DNA from: Staphylococcus hominis subsp. hominis | GTDB lineage: Bacteria > Bacillota > Bacilli > Staphylococcales > Staphylococcaceae | Length of the DNA stretch: 64,000 nt | Reading direction: 5' to 3' | Assembly (NCBI RefSeq): GCF_002901845.1 | Contig: NZ_PPQE01000025.1 | Coordinates: 166,808 to 230,807 of the forward strand | Part shown: piece after piece, positions 12,909 through 24,112 of the stretch | Numbering within the stretch: position 1 is the first letter of the stretch | Layout: each line of letters opens with the position of its first letter | Program-made: the position numbers and the translations under genes | The notes under the pieces: model-generated | Told to the model about the DNA's origin: nothing | Seen by the model: only the letters and a program-made list of their open reading frames with translations | Databases searched by the model: none

Positions 12909-12938
12909 TTTGACCATTTTTGACTTTTATTGTAAAAT
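12909..12938 (+). promoter_or_regulatory. clpP promoter with CtsR operator
   Basis: The heptad direct repeat TTTGACC-ATT-TTTGACT at 12909-12925 is, read on the minus strand, AGTCAAA-AAT-GGTCAAA, matching the CtsR class III heat-shock operator. Its first heptad contains the -35 TTGACC (12910-12915), 17 bp before TAAAAT (12933-12938), so bound CtsR would cover the promoter. A second candidate pair is TTGACT/TATAAC. CtsR itself is not in this window. Confidence 0.85.
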
Positions 12939-12971
12939 AAATATAACAGTTAATTACAAGGAGGAAATATA

Positions 12972-13559
12972 ATGAATTTAATTCCTACAGTTATTGAAAC
13001 AACAAATCGTGGTGAACGCGCATATGATATTTATTCTCGTCTATTAAAAGACCGCATTATTATGTTAGGCTCAGCAATTGATGATAATGTTGCAAATTCA
13101 ATTGTATCACAATTATTATTCTTACAAGCTCAAGATTCTGAAAAAGATATTTATTTATACATCAATTCTCCAGGTGGTAGTGTAACAGCAGGATTTGCTA
13201 TTTACGATACAATTCAACACATTAAACCAGATGTACAAACAATTTGTATTGGTATGGCTGCGTCAATGGGATCATTCTTATTAGCAGCTGGTACAAAAGG
13301 TAAACGTTTTGCCTTACCAAACGCTGAAGTTATGATTCATCAACCATTAGGTGGCGCTCAAGGTCAAGCGACAGAAATTGAAATTGCTGCTAACCATATC
13401 TTAAAAACACGTGAAAAATTAAATCGTATTTTAGCTGAACGTACAGGTCAAAATATTGAAACAATTCAAAAAGATACTGATCGTGATAACTTCTTAACTG
13501 CTGATGAAGCAAAAGAATATGGTTTAATTGATCATGTAATGCAACCTGAAGATATGTAA
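12972..13559 (+). CDS. clpP: ATP-dependent Clp protease proteolytic subunit
   Basis: ClpP is the serine-protease barrel of ClpXP and ClpCP; it degrades misfolded, regulatory and ssrA-tagged proteins in the cytoplasm. The 195-residue protein has the catalytic serine in GMAASMGSF (Ser98), the histidine in [11 protein letters not shown] (His123) and the aspartate in TDRDNF near residue 172. AAGGAGG precedes the ATG. It is monocistronic, with its own CtsR-type promoter and a strong terminator. The tmRNA and SmpB of this window produce one class of its substrates. Confidence 0.98.
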   Translation: MNLIPTVIETTNRGERAYDIYSRLLKDRIIMLGSAIDDNVANSIVSQLLFLQAQDSEKDIYLYINSPGGSVTAGFAIYDTIQHIKPDVQTICIGMAASMGSFLLAAGTKGKRFALPNAEVMIHQPLGGAQGQATEIEIAANHILKTREKLNRILAERTGQNIETIQKDTDRDNFLTADEAKEYGLIDHVMQPEDM

Positions 13560-13578
13560 ATAGAATTGTTTAACATGT

Positions 13579-13612
13579 AAAAAAGGAAGAGCATTGATGC
13601 TCTTCCTTTTTT
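13579..13612 (+). terminator. Bidirectional terminator between clpP and the convergent small gene
   Basis: AAAAAAGGAAGAGCAT-TG-ATGCTCTTCCTTTTTTT is a near-perfect hairpin with an A run on one side and a T run on the other, placed exactly between two convergent genes. Confidence 0.9.
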
Positions 13613-13794
13613 TATGGTTTTTTAGTTTTTAATAAATAATGTATAGCTACAAACCCTAATAATAATCCTATAATAATAAAGAAGAAAGATAAAAGTACCA
13701 TAATAATACTCTTTTCGAAAGCAAAGATACCATTTAAAATTAAAAATACACTAGCGATAAGTAGTAAGATATACGTTAACTTGTTGTCATTCAT
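13612..13794 (-). CDS. Small two-segment membrane protein
   Basis: A 60-residue protein made almost wholly of two hydrophobic segments (residues ~7-25 and ~29-53) with a short basic C-terminus (KTKKP). The start has TTGGAG about 8 bp upstream. It is convergent with clpP, sharing the bidirectional terminator, and lies 17 bp downstream of the epimerase-like gene on the same strand, so the two may be cotranscribed. I do not recognise a family and assign no function. Confidence 0.65.
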   Translation of the reverse strand: MNDNKLTYILLLIASVFLILNGIFAFEKSIIMVLLSFFFIIIGLLLGFVAIHYLLKTKKP

Positions 13795-13811
13795 TACTAA
13801 ATCTCCAAATA

Positions 13812-14711
13812 CTATTCGTTAATTAAGTCTTCAAGTGCAACTTTTAAATTATTATATCTAAAATTAAACCCTAATGCTTCTAATTTATTAGGTAAGACTT
13901 TTTGAGTATCGAGAACTACTGTCGACATTTCTCCTAGTACAGCACGCATAATTAATGATGGCACCCACGTTTCATGTGGTTTATGCATCGTACGTCCAAG
14001 TGTATAACCAAATAAATTTTGACGTTCAGGAATTGGAGAAGCCATATTAAATGGACCTTTTGCATTTGATTCGTCAATTGTAAATAAAATCGCACGCACT
14101 AAGTCATCTATGTGAATCCAAGAATACCATTGACGGCCAGAACCTAATTTTCCGCCTACGTAGAATTTATATGGTAGTTTCATCGTTTGAAGTGCGCCAC
14201 CTTCAGAAGACAAAATCATACTAAATCTTCCCAATATAACACGTGTACCAAAATTTTCGAAACGACGAGCAAATCGTTCCCATTGATAAACGACATCTGA
14301 CAGGAAATCAAAAGGAAGTGTTTGATATTGTTCTGTATAAGTTCGATGTAAACTTGGAGGATAATAACCCATAGCACTTGCATTAAAAAGCACTTCAGGT
14401 TTATGTTGCCGTTGCTCAAATAAATGAACTAAAGATTCAGTCGATTGAATACGACTTGTCATAATCGTTTGTTTGTAAGAGGATGTCCAACGTTTATTTA
14501 ATGTAGCTCCTGCTAAATTAATGACTACATCAATATCTGGTACTTGATTTTCCCATCCTTTTTTAGACCAGTTAACATACGTAATCTTAGGCTCATCACT
14601 TTGTTTATCACTACGAGTTAAAATTGTAATATGAGCCTCTCTTTTTTTAATTTCATTTACTAAATGACTACCTACCATTCCAGTTCCACCAGTAATTAAA
14701 AATTGTTTCAT
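13812..14711 (-). CDS. TIGR01777-type NAD(P)-dependent sugar epimerase-like protein
   Basis: A 299-residue member of the extended short-chain dehydrogenase family with the YfhF/DUF1731 architecture. The N-terminal Rossmann motif is [11 protein letters not shown] at residue 7, then [15 protein letters not shown], the active-site-type YYPPS near residue 118, and a C-terminal DUF1731 region ([15 protein letters not shown]). Family members are predicted nucleotide-sugar epimerases, but the substrate is not established. In S. aureus the equivalent gene also follows clpP. The ATG has GGTG about 6 bp upstream. Confidence 0.85.
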   Translation of the reverse strand: MKQFLITGGTGMVGSHLVNEIKKREAHITILTRSDKQSDEPKITYVNWSKKGWENQVPDIDVVINLAGATLNKRWTSSYKQTIMTSRIQSTESLVHLFEQRQHKPEVLFNASAMGYYPPSLHRTYTEQYQTLPFDFLSDVVYQWERFARRFENFGTRVILGRFSMILSSEGGALQTMKLPYKFYVGGKLGSGRQWYSWIHIDDLVRAILFTIDESNAKGPFNMASPIPERQNLFGYTLGRTMHKPHETWVPSLIMRAVLGEMSTVVLDTQKVLPNKLEALGFNFRYNNLKVALEDLINE

Positions 14712-14979
14712 TTACTAACACCTCATTTTTTATAAAGAAAATAAATTTTTTTAATGACAATGTAGAGAAAGATGCTCAAAAAGCATTCAAGATTATGTCA
14801 TTAACTTTAGAAAATACGGTCATTAAATTACCTAAATTTAGCTATAATATAAGTATAGCTTTGCTATAGAGAATAGTAGAATATTTAAAAAGTATGTTTA
14901 TACTTTTAATATACTAATTTACAAAACAAAAGTCATTTTAATTTCTTTCTATTCTCTTCTCTTTCAAGTTTCTATTATA

Positions 14980-15150
14980 TTACTTTATAAATAAGATTAA
15001 GAATAATATGATTATAGGAATTAAAATGCCAATAAATATATCAAATTTTGAGTTTTTACTTTCATCAAAATCATCATTACTTAACATCATAGATTTAATT
15101 TTATTGCTTGAATGATGTTTGAATAATGTGTTAAAAGTATCTTTTTTCAT
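14980..15150 (-). CDS. Small single-pass membrane protein
   Basis: A 56-residue open frame lying in an otherwise empty 600-bp stretch. It starts MKKDTFNTLFKHHSS, has a polar, charged N-terminal half (residues 1-36) and a C-terminal hydrophobic segment of about 18 residues (FIGILIPIIILFLILF) ending at Lys56, giving a tail-anchored look. GGAGTG is 6 bp before the ATG, which supports translation. I do not recognise the family. The rest of the stretch (14712-14979 and 15151-15338) is AT-rich; apart from a short dyad TATAGC-TTT-GCTATA at 14854-14868 I see nothing definite in it. Confidence 0.5.
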   Translation of the reverse strand: MKKDTFNTLFKHHSSNKIKSMMLSNDDFDESKNSKFDIFIGILIPIIILFLILFIK

Positions 15151-15338
15151 TTTGTCACTCCAAAATTTACATCATATTGATAGTATAGTTATTTATATAT
15201 GATGTTATCATGTATAATTGAATGAGTATTCCATTTATATATGTACTTAAGTATTTTTAATATTTTTTTAAAAGGAAATAATGTAAAATAGATTGCTATA
15301 TTAAAGGATGAATAGATAATTAAGAAGTGAGGGAGTCC

Positions 15339-16151
15339 ATGTCAAAAAAAAATAGAAATCTTAAAGACTATGAAGCACATGAAAAGAAAAAAATGAGTGG
15401 TATTTCTAAAATAATTAGTACACTTATTGTGCTTCTATTACTTGGTGGATTGGTGTTTGCAGTTTTTGCTTTTGTGGATAATTCAAACAGAGTCAATGAA
15501 CGTTTAAATAATCAGTCAACGGAAGAACATAAAGATAAGAAAGATAAAGATACTAAAAGTAATAAAAAGAATGAAGAAAGTACGCAAGAAAATACAACAA
15601 GTGAAAACAATACAAATAATAGTAAAGAAAATAAATTAGATAACGTAAAAAATCCAAATGTAACTGATAACTATTCTAATGAGCAAAATAATTCAATAAA
15701 AGTACAACCTACTAATCAAGGTAAAACAGCACAAACGCAACAATCTTCTAAAGAAACATCTACAAAACAACCTAATACAAATCAAATTCAAAGTACTCAA
15801 CAAAAAGAAAACTCACAAACTCAACAAAAAGAAAACTCACAAACTCAACAAAAAGAAAACGCACCAACTCAAGAAAAAGCAACGCAAGAAGAAACAGATA
15901 AATCAAATGAAAACACTCAGTCAAGTCAATCTTCTCGTTCTAAGGATTCAACTGAAACATCACAACATAAGTCAAGTAACAATGACACAACTACTACACA
16001 AGAACGAGCTAATACAAATCAATCATCCCAAACACAAAAATCAACGATGCAACCATCTACTACCGAACCTAAAACACAATCATCTAGTTCAACTACTTCA
16101 GAATCAAAAAGTAATACCCAACAATCTCAAAGATCTTCAAACGAAGAATAA
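15339..16151 (+). CDS. Membrane-anchored Gln/Ser/Thr/Asn-rich low-complexity protein
   Basis: A 270-residue protein: a charged cytoplasmic N-terminus (KKNRNLKDYEAHEKKK), one transmembrane helix at about residues 26-46 (IISTLIVLLLLGGLVFAVFAF), then some 220 residues dominated by Q, S, T, N, K and E. This tail includes three tandem QQKENSQT-type units encoded by a 24-bp DNA repeat. There is no LPXTG motif or C-terminal anchor, so it is held only by its N-terminal helix, with the tail probably outside. GAGGGAG precedes the chosen ATG; an upstream in-frame start has no ribosome site. Function unknown. The protein at 30593-31309 has a similar design. Confidence 0.75.
   Translation: MSKKNRNLKDYEAHEKKKMSGISKIISTLIVLLLLGGLVFAVFAFVDNSNRVNERLNNQSTEEHKDKKDKDTKSNKKNEESTQENTTSENNTNNSKENKLDNVKNPNVTDNYSNEQNNSIKVQPTNQGKTAQTQQSSKETSTKQPNTNQIQSTQQKENSQTQQKENSQTQQKENAPTQEKATQEETDKSNENTQSSQSSRSKDSTETSQHKSSNNDTTTTQERANTNQSSQTQKSTMQPSTTEPKTQSSSSTTSESKSNTQQSQRSSNEE
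15795..15866 (+). repeat. Three tandem 24-bp repeats within the Q-rich gene
   Basis: The unit ACTCAACAAAAAGAAAACTC plus ACAA occurs twice identically (15795-15818, 15819-15842) and once with two changes (15843-15866). It encodes the TQQKENSQ-type octapeptide and is a likely place for copy-number variation between strains. Confidence 0.9.
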
Positions 16152-16207
16152 AAAAAGACCTAGGTATATACACATTTTACCATGTGTGTATCTCTAGGTT
16201 TTTTTAA
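16150..16207 (+). terminator. Bidirectional terminator between convergent genes
   Basis: AAAAAAGACCTAGGTATATACACA faces TGTGTGTATCTCTAGGTTTTTTT around a short loop, forming a long hairpin with one mismatch region and A/T runs on both sides. It serves the Q-rich gene and the minus-strand small gene. Confidence 0.85.
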
Positions 16208-16431
16208 AATATCCAGTTAAGCAAGAATGTTAAGATAATTGAAAGAACAATCGATATAAAAATAGAAGAGAAACAACCAAAAGGACAACCACAACCATAG
16301 TGATATCGTATTGTATTGTGATGTTCAGAAATATCTCGATATTCTTGTTCTCTTTTAAAATAGTCATCATCTTTATATCTATTATCAGAAGGATCTAAAA
16401 CTTCTACATCCTTATTGTCTTTATATTTCAA
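16204..16431 (-). CDS. Small tail-anchored protein with a Cys/Gly cluster
   Basis: A 75-residue protein. Residues 1-42 are charged and tyrosine-rich (YKDDDYFKREQEYRDISEHH), followed by the cluster YHYGCGCPFGCFSS and a C-terminal transmembrane helix (IFISIVLSIILTFLLNWIF). The three cysteines sit just before the membrane and could carry a metal or a lipid, which is inference. The start is a TTG with AGGAGG 7 bp upstream, the only start supported by a ribosome site. It converges on the Q-rich gene. I do not recognise the family. Confidence 0.65.
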   Translation of the reverse strand: MKYKDNKDVEVLDPSDNRYKDDDYFKREQEYRDISEHHNTIRYHYGCGCPFGCFSSIFISIVLSIILTFLLNWIF

Positions 16432-16571
16432 AGTGATTCCTCCTATCTAGTTAATGTTTAAATTATAATTCATCATTTTTGAAAAACCTATCTATAAGGT
16501 TAACTCTATTGCATTTACTATACCCTATTTTAAATATTTAACAGATTATTTAAAATAATAAAGGTTTTCAC

Positions 16572-16600
16572 TTGCTTTTTTATAACGACAATAGTAGTAT
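16572..16600 (+). promoter_or_regulatory. gapR-glycolytic operon promoter
   Basis: -35 TTGCTT (16572-16577), 17-bp spacer, -10 TAGTAT (16595-16600). Transcription would begin near 16607, just before the operator palindrome. Confidence 0.6.
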
Positions 16601-16621
16601 TGCAATTGTAAAGAGGTTGAA

Positions 16622-16643
16622 TTTTGTCCCACCTGGGACAAAA
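16622..16643 (+). promoter_or_regulatory. GapR/CggR operator palindrome
   Basis: TTTTGTCCCA-CC-TGGGACAAAA is a perfect 10-bp inverted repeat, and the GGGAC core matches known CggR binding sites. It lies downstream of the predicted start point and upstream of gapR, so repressor binding would act as a roadblock, as described for CggR in B. subtilis; fructose-1,6-bisphosphate is the expected inducer. Confidence 0.85.
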
Positions 16644-16701
16644 AAAGTCAAACCCCCTCTAACTCTCGATTACCTTTTGAGAAAATAGGAGGAAGGTAGT
16701 A

Positions 16702-17721
16702 GTGAAAGACCTGATTAAACTACAACAAAAGTTGGTTCCTGACTTAGTTGATAAAATGTATCGACGTTTCTCTATCTTAACGACAATTTCAAATAATGAA
16801 CCTGTTGGACGTAGAAGTTTAAGCGAACATATGGATATTACAGAAAGAGTCTTAAGAACAGAAACAGACATATTAAAAAAGCAAAATCTTATACAAGTAA
16901 AATCAACTGGTATGGAAATCACTGAAGAAGGTACAAAAGTACTTAATCAATTAAGTGATTACTTTAAAGTGTATAAAGATGATAATCACTACGCTAAACA
17001 TATTAAGTCCAACTTCGGAATTAAAGAAGTATATGTCATACCTGGAAATGCTGACATGCATGAAGAAGTTAAGTCTGAGATGAGTAGACAAGCAGGTCAT
17101 TTACTAGAAGATATATTGTATGAAGATGCAATTGTATCAGTGACAGGTGGATCAACAATGGCTAATGTTAGCCGAGCAATGCATTTATTACCATTTAATG
17201 TGTTTTTTGTTCCTGCACGTGGTGGTCTTGGTGAAAATATGGTTTATCAAGCAAATACAATTGCAGCAAGTATGGCACAACAAAGTGGTGGTTATTATAC
17301 CACGCTATATGTACCAGATAATGTTAGCGAATCAACATATAATACATTGCTGATGGAACCATCAGTTGTGCATACATTAGAAAAAATTAAACAAGCAAAT
17401 ATAACAATACACGGTATTGGTGATGCGCTGAAGATGGCGCACCGTAGACAATCATCTGATGAGGTGATTGAAAGACTTCAACATCATCAAGCCGTTGGAG
17501 AAGCTTTCGGATATTATTTTGACGCTCAAGGTCATGTAGTTCAAAAAGTAAAAACTATTGGATTACAACTTGAAGATTTAGAAAGCAAAGATTTTATATA
17601 TGCTGTTGCTGGCGGCATGTCTAAGGGAGAAGCTATCAAAGCATATCTCAGTATTGCCCCCAAAAATACAATATTAATTACTGATGAAGCAGCAGCTAAA
17701 GTAATACTAAATAAGGAATAA
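16702..17721 (+). CDS. gapR: Central glycolytic genes regulator (SorC/DeoR family)
   Basis: GapR (CggR) represses the lower-glycolysis genes until sugar phosphates accumulate. The 339-residue protein has an N-terminal winged helix ([19 protein letters not shown], residues ~33-51) and a C-terminal SorC-type sugar-phosphate-binding domain with [10 protein letters not shown] near residue 151 and [12 protein letters not shown] near 308. The start is a GTG with AGGAGGAAGG about 7 bp upstream. It heads the operon, followed 46 bp later by gapA, and the palindrome at 16622-16643 indicates autoregulation. Confidence 0.95.
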   Translation: MKDLIKLQQKLVPDLVDKMYRRFSILTTISNNEPVGRRSLSEHMDITERVLRTETDILKKQNLIQVKSTGMEITEEGTKVLNQLSDYFKVYKDDNHYAKHIKSNFGIKEVYVIPGNADMHEEVKSEMSRQAGHLLEDILYEDAIVSVTGGSTMANVSRAMHLLPFNVFFVPARGGLGENMVYQANTIAASMAQQSGGYYTTLYVPDNVSESTYNTLLMEPSVVHTLEKIKQANITIHGIGDALKMAHRRQSSDEVIERLQHHQAVGEAFGYYFDAQGHVVQKVKTIGLQLEDLESKDFIYAVAGGMSKGEAIKAYLSIAPKNTILITDEAAAKVILNKE

Positions 17722-17767
17722 AAAGTTATTTAACTTTTTAAATATCATTTTAAAGGAGGCCATTATA

Positions 17768-18775
17768 ATGGCAGTAAAAGTAGCAATTAATGGTTTTGGT
17801 AGAATTGGTCGTTTAGCATTCAGAAGAATTCAAGACGTAGAAGGTATTGAAGTAGTTGCAGTAAACGACTTAACAGACGACGAAATGTTAGCTCATTTAT
17901 TAAAATATGACACTATGCAAGGTCGCTTTAACGGAGACGTAGAAGTAGTTGAAGGTGGTTTCCGTGTAAATGGTAAAGAAGTTAAATCTTTTGAAGAACC
18001 AGATGCAAGTAAATTACCATGGGGCGATTTAGATATCGACGTAGTATTAGAATGTACTGGTTTCTATACAGAAAAAGAAAAAGCTGAAGCACACATTAAT
18101 GCAGGAGCTAAAAAAGTATTAATTTCTGCTCCAGCCAAAGGTGATGTTAAAACTATCGTATTTAACACAAACCACAAAGACTTAGATGGATCTGAAACAG
18201 TAGTATCAGGTGCTTCATGTACTACAAACTCATTAGCACCAGTTGCTAAAGTTTTAAATGACGAATTTGGTATTGTTGAAGGTTTAATGACAACTATCCA
18301 TGCTTACACTGGTGACCAAATGACTCAAGATGGTCCACACAGAAAAGGTGACAAACGTCGTGCACGTGCAGCAGCACAAAACATCGTACCTAACTCAACA
18401 GGTGCAGCTAAAGCTATCGGTAAAGTAATTCCTGAAATCGATGGTAAATTAGATGGTGGAGCACAACGTGTACCAGTAGCTACTGGTTCATTAACTGAAG
18501 TAACAGTTGTATTAGAAAAAGAAGTAACAGTTGAAGATGTTAACAAAGCAATGAAAAATGCTGCTGACGAATCATTCGGTTACACTGAAGATGAAATCGT
18601 ATCATCAGATGTTGTTGGTATGAACTTTGGTTCATTATTCGATGCAACTCAAACTCGTGTCATCTCAGTTGGCGACAAACAATTAGTTAAAGTAGCTGCT
18701 TGGTATGACAACGAAATGTCTTATACTTCTCAATTAGTACGTACTTTAGAATATTTAGCTGAATTAACTAAATAA
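17768..18775 (+). CDS. gapA: Glyceraldehyde-3-phosphate dehydrogenase, glycolytic
   Basis: GapA oxidises glyceraldehyde-3-phosphate to 1,3-bisphosphoglycerate with NAD+. The 335-residue protein begins with the Rossmann motif [14 protein letters not shown], has the catalytic cysteine in SGASCTTNS (about residue 151) and the conserved histidine in the HAYTGDQ region. AAAGGAGG precedes the ATG. Codon use looks optimised (frequent GGT, CGT, AAC, GAA), typical of a highly expressed gene and distinct from its small-protein neighbours. It is directly under GapR control; the hairpin beyond it may give more gapA mRNA than downstream mRNA. Confidence 0.98.
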   Translation: MAVKVAINGFGRIGRLAFRRIQDVEGIEVVAVNDLTDDEMLAHLLKYDTMQGRFNGDVEVVEGGFRVNGKEVKSFEEPDASKLPWGDLDIDVVLECTGFYTEKEKAEAHINAGAKKVLISAPAKGDVKTIVFNTNHKDLDGSETVVSGASCTTNSLAPVAKVLNDEFGIVEGLMTTIHAYTGDQMTQDGPHRKGDKRRARAAAQNIVPNSTGAAKAIGKVIPEIDGKLDGGAQRVPVATGSLTEVTVVLEKEVTVEDVNKAMKNAADESFGYTEDEIVSSDVVGMNFGSLFDATQTRVISVGDKQLVKVAAWYDNEMSYTSQLVRTLEYLAELTK

Positions 18776-18849
18776 TTTCGTAGCCTAGTTTAATAAAACT
18801 TGTGCTCAGTACACTTATATAAAATGTTGAATTAAGTTAGCTTATGAGT

Positions 18850-18886
18850 AAGCGGGGAGCACTAACGCTTCTCCGCTTATTTTTAT
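18850..18886 (+). terminator. Hairpin between gapA and pgk (partial terminator or processing site)
   Basis: AAGCGGGGAGC and GCTTCTCCGCTT form an imperfect GC-rich stem followed by ATTTTTAT. It lies inside the glycolytic gene row, so it is more likely to attenuate or stabilise the gapA message than to end transcription. Confidence 0.65.
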
Positions 18887-18919
18887 ATTAATAATTCCTA
18901 TTTAAAGGAGGAAATTATA

Positions 18920-20110
18920 ATGGCAAAAAAAATTGTTTCTGATTTAGACTTAAAAGGAAAAGTTGTACTTGAACGTGCTGACTTTAATGTACCTTTAAAA
19001 AATGGTGAAATTACAAATGATAACCGTATTGTTCAAGCTTTACCAACAATTAAATATATTTTAGAACAAGGCGGTAAATTGGTATTATTCTCTCACTTAG
19101 GTAAAGTTAAAGAAGAAAGTGATAAAAAAGAGTTAACTTTAAAACCAGTAGCAGATTCATTAACTGAAAAATTAGGCAAAGAAGTTGTGTTTGTTCCAGA
19201 AACACGCGGTGAAAAATTAGAATCTGCAATTAAAAATTTAAATGAAGGCGATGTATTATTAGTTGAAAATACTCGTTTTGAAGATTTAGACGGTAAAAAA
19301 GAATCTAAAAATGATCCTGAATTAGGTAAGTATTGGGCATCATTAGGTGATGTGTTTGTAAATGATGCATTTGGTACTGCACACCGTGAACATGCTTCAA
19401 ATGTTGGTATTTCTACTCATCTAGAAACAGCTGCAGGTTACCTAATGGAAAAAGAAATTAAATTTATTGGTGGTGTGGTAAATGACCCGCATAAACCAGT
19501 TGTGGCTATTTTAGGTGGTGCTAAAGTATCTGACAAAATTGGTGTTATTAAAAATTTAGTGAATATCGCTGATAAAATCATTATTGGTGGCGGTATGGCA
19601 TATACATTTTTAAAAGCACAAGGTAAAGAAATTGGTCTATCTTTATTAGAAGAAGATAAAATTGACTTTGCTAAAGAACTTTTAGAAAAAAATGGCGATC
19701 AAATTGTATTACCTGTTGATTGTAAAGTAGCTAAAGAATTTTCAAACGATGCTAAAATCACTGAAGTATCTATTGATGAAATTCCAAGTGATCAAGAAGC
19801 AATGGATATTGGACCAAAAACAATAGAGTTATTTACTAAAGAATTACAAGGTGCTCATACAGTAGTATGGAACGGACCTATGGGTGTATTTGAATTTAGT
19901 AATTTTGCTAAAGGTACAATTGGTGTATGTAAAGCAATTGCTAACTTAGAAGATGCAATCACAATTATCGGTGGCGGTGATTCAGCAGCGGCTGCAATTT
20001 CACTAGGATTTGAAGAGGATTTCACTCATATTTCAACTGGTGGCGGTGCTTCATTAGAATACCTTGAAGGTAAAGAATTACCTGGTATCAAAGCAATTAA
20101 CGATAAATAA
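18920..20110 (+). CDS. pgk: Phosphoglycerate kinase
   Basis: Pgk makes ATP from 1,3-bisphosphoglycerate. The 396-residue protein shows the N-terminal substrate motif [10 protein letters not shown], the basic-patch HREHASNVG, and the C-terminal nucleotide site GGGDSAAA with [26 protein letters not shown] precedes the ATG. It follows gapA by 144 bp and precedes tpiA by 111 bp. Length and motifs are normal. Confidence 0.98.
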   Translation: MAKKIVSDLDLKGKVVLERADFNVPLKNGEITNDNRIVQALPTIKYILEQGGKLVLFSHLGKVKEESDKKELTLKPVADSLTEKLGKEVVFVPETRGEKLESAIKNLNEGDVLLVENTRFEDLDGKKESKNDPELGKYWASLGDVFVNDAFGTAHREHASNVGISTHLETAAGYLMEKEIKFIGGVVNDPHKPVVAILGGAKVSDKIGVIKNLVNIADKIIIGGGMAYTFLKAQGKEIGLSLLEEDKIDFAKELLEKNGDQIVLPVDCKVAKEFSNDAKITEVSIDEIPSDQEAMDIGPKTIELFTKELQGAHTVVWNGPMGVFEFSNFAKGTIGVCKAIANLEDAITIIGGGDSAAAAISLGFEEDFTHISTGGGASLEYLEGKELPGIKAINDK

Positions 20111-20120
20111 TATTTATTTA

Positions 20121-20147
20121 AATCATAAAAATGTTTCTTTTATGATT
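20121..20147 (+). other. Intergenic hairpin between pgk and tpiA
   Basis: AATCATAAAA-ATGTTTC-TTTTATGATT is a perfect 10-bp inverted repeat 11 bp after pgk. It lacks a GC core and a clean T tract, so a role as mRNA processing or stability element is more likely than termination; this is inference. Confidence 0.5.
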
Positions 20148-20185
20148 TTCATGGGAAAACAATAAAAGAACGTAAATATTTATAA

Positions 20186-20983
<798 letters not shown>

Positions 20984-20985
20984 TT

Positions 20986-22503
20986 ATGGCTAAACAACCA
21001 ACAGCATTAATTATTTTAGACGGTTTTGCTAACCGTGAAAGTGAACATGGTAATGCAGTAAAACAAGCGCATAAACCCAATTTCGATCGTTATTACAACA
21101 CATATCCTACGACTCAAATTGAAGCAAGTGGTTTAGATGTTGGCCTTCCCGAAGGTCAAATGGGTAACTCTGAAGTAGGTCATATGAATATAGGTGCAGG
21201 TCGTATTGTCTATCAAAGTTTAACTCGTATTAATAAATCCATTGAAGATGGTGATTTCTACGAAAATGAAGTGTTAGGTAAAGCAGCTCAACACGTTAAA
21301 GATCACGACTCAGCATTACATGTATTTGGTTTACTTTCAGATGGCGGTGTTCACAGTCATTACAAACATTTATTTGCATTATTAGAACTTGCTAAACAAA
21401 AAGGTTTAGATAAAGTGTATGTACATGCATTTTTAGATGGTCGTGATGTAGATCAAAAATCAGCAATTAAATATATTGAAGAAACAGAAGCTAAATTTAA
21501 AGAACTTGGTGTAGGTCAATTTGCATCGATTTCAGGTCGTTATTACGCTATGGATCGTGATAAACGTTGGGATCGTGAAGAAAAAGCTTATAATGCTATT
21601 CGCAATTTCGAAGGACCTTCTTATGCGAGCGCTAAAGAAGGTGTAGAAGCGAATTATGAAAATGACGTTACAGACGAATTTGTTGAACCTTTCATAGTTG
21701 AAGGACAAAATGAAGGTGTTCAAGATGGTGATGCTGTTATCTTCTTCAATTTCCGTCCTGATAGAGCAGCACAATTATCTGAAATATTTACAAATAAAGC
21801 ATTTGACGGCTTTAAAGTTGAGCGTGTAAATGATTTATTCTATGCAACATTTACTAAATATAATGATAATGTTGATGCAGAAGTCGTATTTGAAAAAGTT
21901 GATTTAACTAATACAATTGGTGAAGTTGCTCAAAATAATAATTTAAAACAATTACGTATTGCAGAAACTGAAAAATACCCACATGTTACTTATTTCATGA
22001 GTGGTGGACGTAATGAAGAATTTGAAGGTGAACGTCGTCGCTTAATCGATTCACCTAAAGTTGCTACGTATGATTTAAAACCTGAAATGAGTGCATACGA
22101 AGTTAAAGATACATTGTTAGAAGAGTTAGACAAAGGTGATTTAGATTTAATTATTTTAAACTTTGCTAACCCTGACATGGTAGGTCATAGTGGTATGCTT
22201 GAACCAACAATCAAAGCAATTGAAGCAGTAGATGAATGTTTAGGTGAAGTGGTTGATAAAATTTTAGATATGAATGGCTATGCAATAATTACAGCTGACC
22301 ATGGTAACTCAGATCAAGTTTTAACTGATGATGATCAACCTATGACTACTCATACTACAAACCCAGTTCCAGTAATTGTTACTAAAGAAGATGTAACATT
22401 ACGTGAAACTGGTCGTTTAGGTGACTTAGCACCTACATTACTAGACTTATTAAATGTTGAACAACCGTCAGACATGACAGGTGAATCTTTAATTAAGCAT
22501 TAG
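20986..22503 (+). CDS. gpmI: 2,3-bisphosphoglycerate-independent phosphoglycerate mutase
   Basis: GpmI is a manganese-dependent enzyme of the alkaline phosphatase superfamily that converts 3- to 2-phosphoglycerate. The 505-residue protein begins [18 protein letters not shown], with the metal-binding aspartate in LDG and the nucleophilic serine in GNSEVGHMN (about residue 62); further metal ligands are in [12 protein letters not shown] and TADHGNSDQ. The ribosome site AGAAGGTG sits in the end of tpiA. A hairpin follows the stop, but eno is normally part of the same regulon. Confidence 0.98.
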   Translation: MAKQPTALIILDGFANRESEHGNAVKQAHKPNFDRYYNTYPTTQIEASGLDVGLPEGQMGNSEVGHMNIGAGRIVYQSLTRINKSIEDGDFYENEVLGKAAQHVKDHDSALHVFGLLSDGGVHSHYKHLFALLELAKQKGLDKVYVHAFLDGRDVDQKSAIKYIEETEAKFKELGVGQFASISGRYYAMDRDKRWDREEKAYNAIRNFEGPSYASAKEGVEANYENDVTDEFVEPFIVEGQNEGVQDGDAVIFFNFRPDRAAQLSEIFTNKAFDGFKVERVNDLFYATFTKYNDNVDAEVVFEKVDLTNTIGEVAQNNNLKQLRIAETEKYPHVTYFMSGGRNEEFEGERRRLIDSPKVATYDLKPEMSAYEVKDTLLEELDKGDLDLIILNFANPDMVGHSGMLEPTIKAIEAVDECLGEVVDKILDMNGYAIITADHGNSDQVLTDDDQPMTTHTTNPVPVIVTKEDVTLRETGRLGDLAPTLLDLLNVEQPSDMTGESLIKH

Positions 22504-22517
22504 TAAAGTTGTAAATA

Positions 22518-22560
22518 CTAAGATGATTTAATATTATTCTTTAATATTAAGTCATCTTAG
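22518..22560 (+). terminator. Hairpin after gpmI
   Basis: CTAAGATGA-TTAATATT pairs with AATATTAAGTCATCTTAG around ATTCTTT. The stem is long but the following sequence (TATAAATATT) is a weak T tract, so it may be a leaky terminator. Confidence 0.6.
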
Positions 22561-22570
22561 TATAAATATT

Positions 22571-22598
22571 TTATTAAATAACAAAAAATAGTTATAAT
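22571..22598 (+). promoter_or_regulatory. Candidate eno promoter
   Basis: TTATTA (22571-22576), 16 bp, TATAAT (22593-22598), just after the gpmI hairpin. The -35 is weak; assigned by position and the perfect -10. Confidence 0.35.
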
Positions 22599-22619
22599 AA
22601 TTAAGGAATCTAAATTTAA

Positions 22620-23939
<1,320 letters not shown>

Positions 23940-23977
23940 TTTTAGTAACATACTAAAATTAATAGAGTTCACGCGTT

Positions 23978-24017
23978 TGCCTGTCATAGAGTTGAGACTA
24001 TGACAGGCTTTTTTTAA
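23978..24017 (+). terminator. Terminator after eno
   Basis: GCCTGTCATAG and CTATGACAGGC form a perfect 11-bp stem with a short loop, followed by TTTTTTT. Confidence 0.92.
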
Positions 24018-24112
24018 TATAAAATTTTAAATAATAGCCTCGAAGTGTAAGATTTAACTTCATTGATGAAACTGATATAATAATCCTGTAATTGAAAGAA
24101 GGAGAATTGAAG

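Noticed and set aside
14843..14868. TATAAT plus TATAGC-TTT-GCTATA dyad as a small RNA promoter with operator
   Set aside because: No -35 at the right distance and no downstream terminator in the same direction could be identified.
15795..15866. Three near-identical 24-bp units as a possible CRISPR array
   Set aside because: The units are directly adjacent, with no spacers, and encode in-frame octapeptides within a Q-rich protein gene.
15907..16197. Alternate-frame open frame within the Q-rich gene
   Set aside because: It follows from the repetitive A/C-rich sequence in the +1 frame and has no ribosome site.
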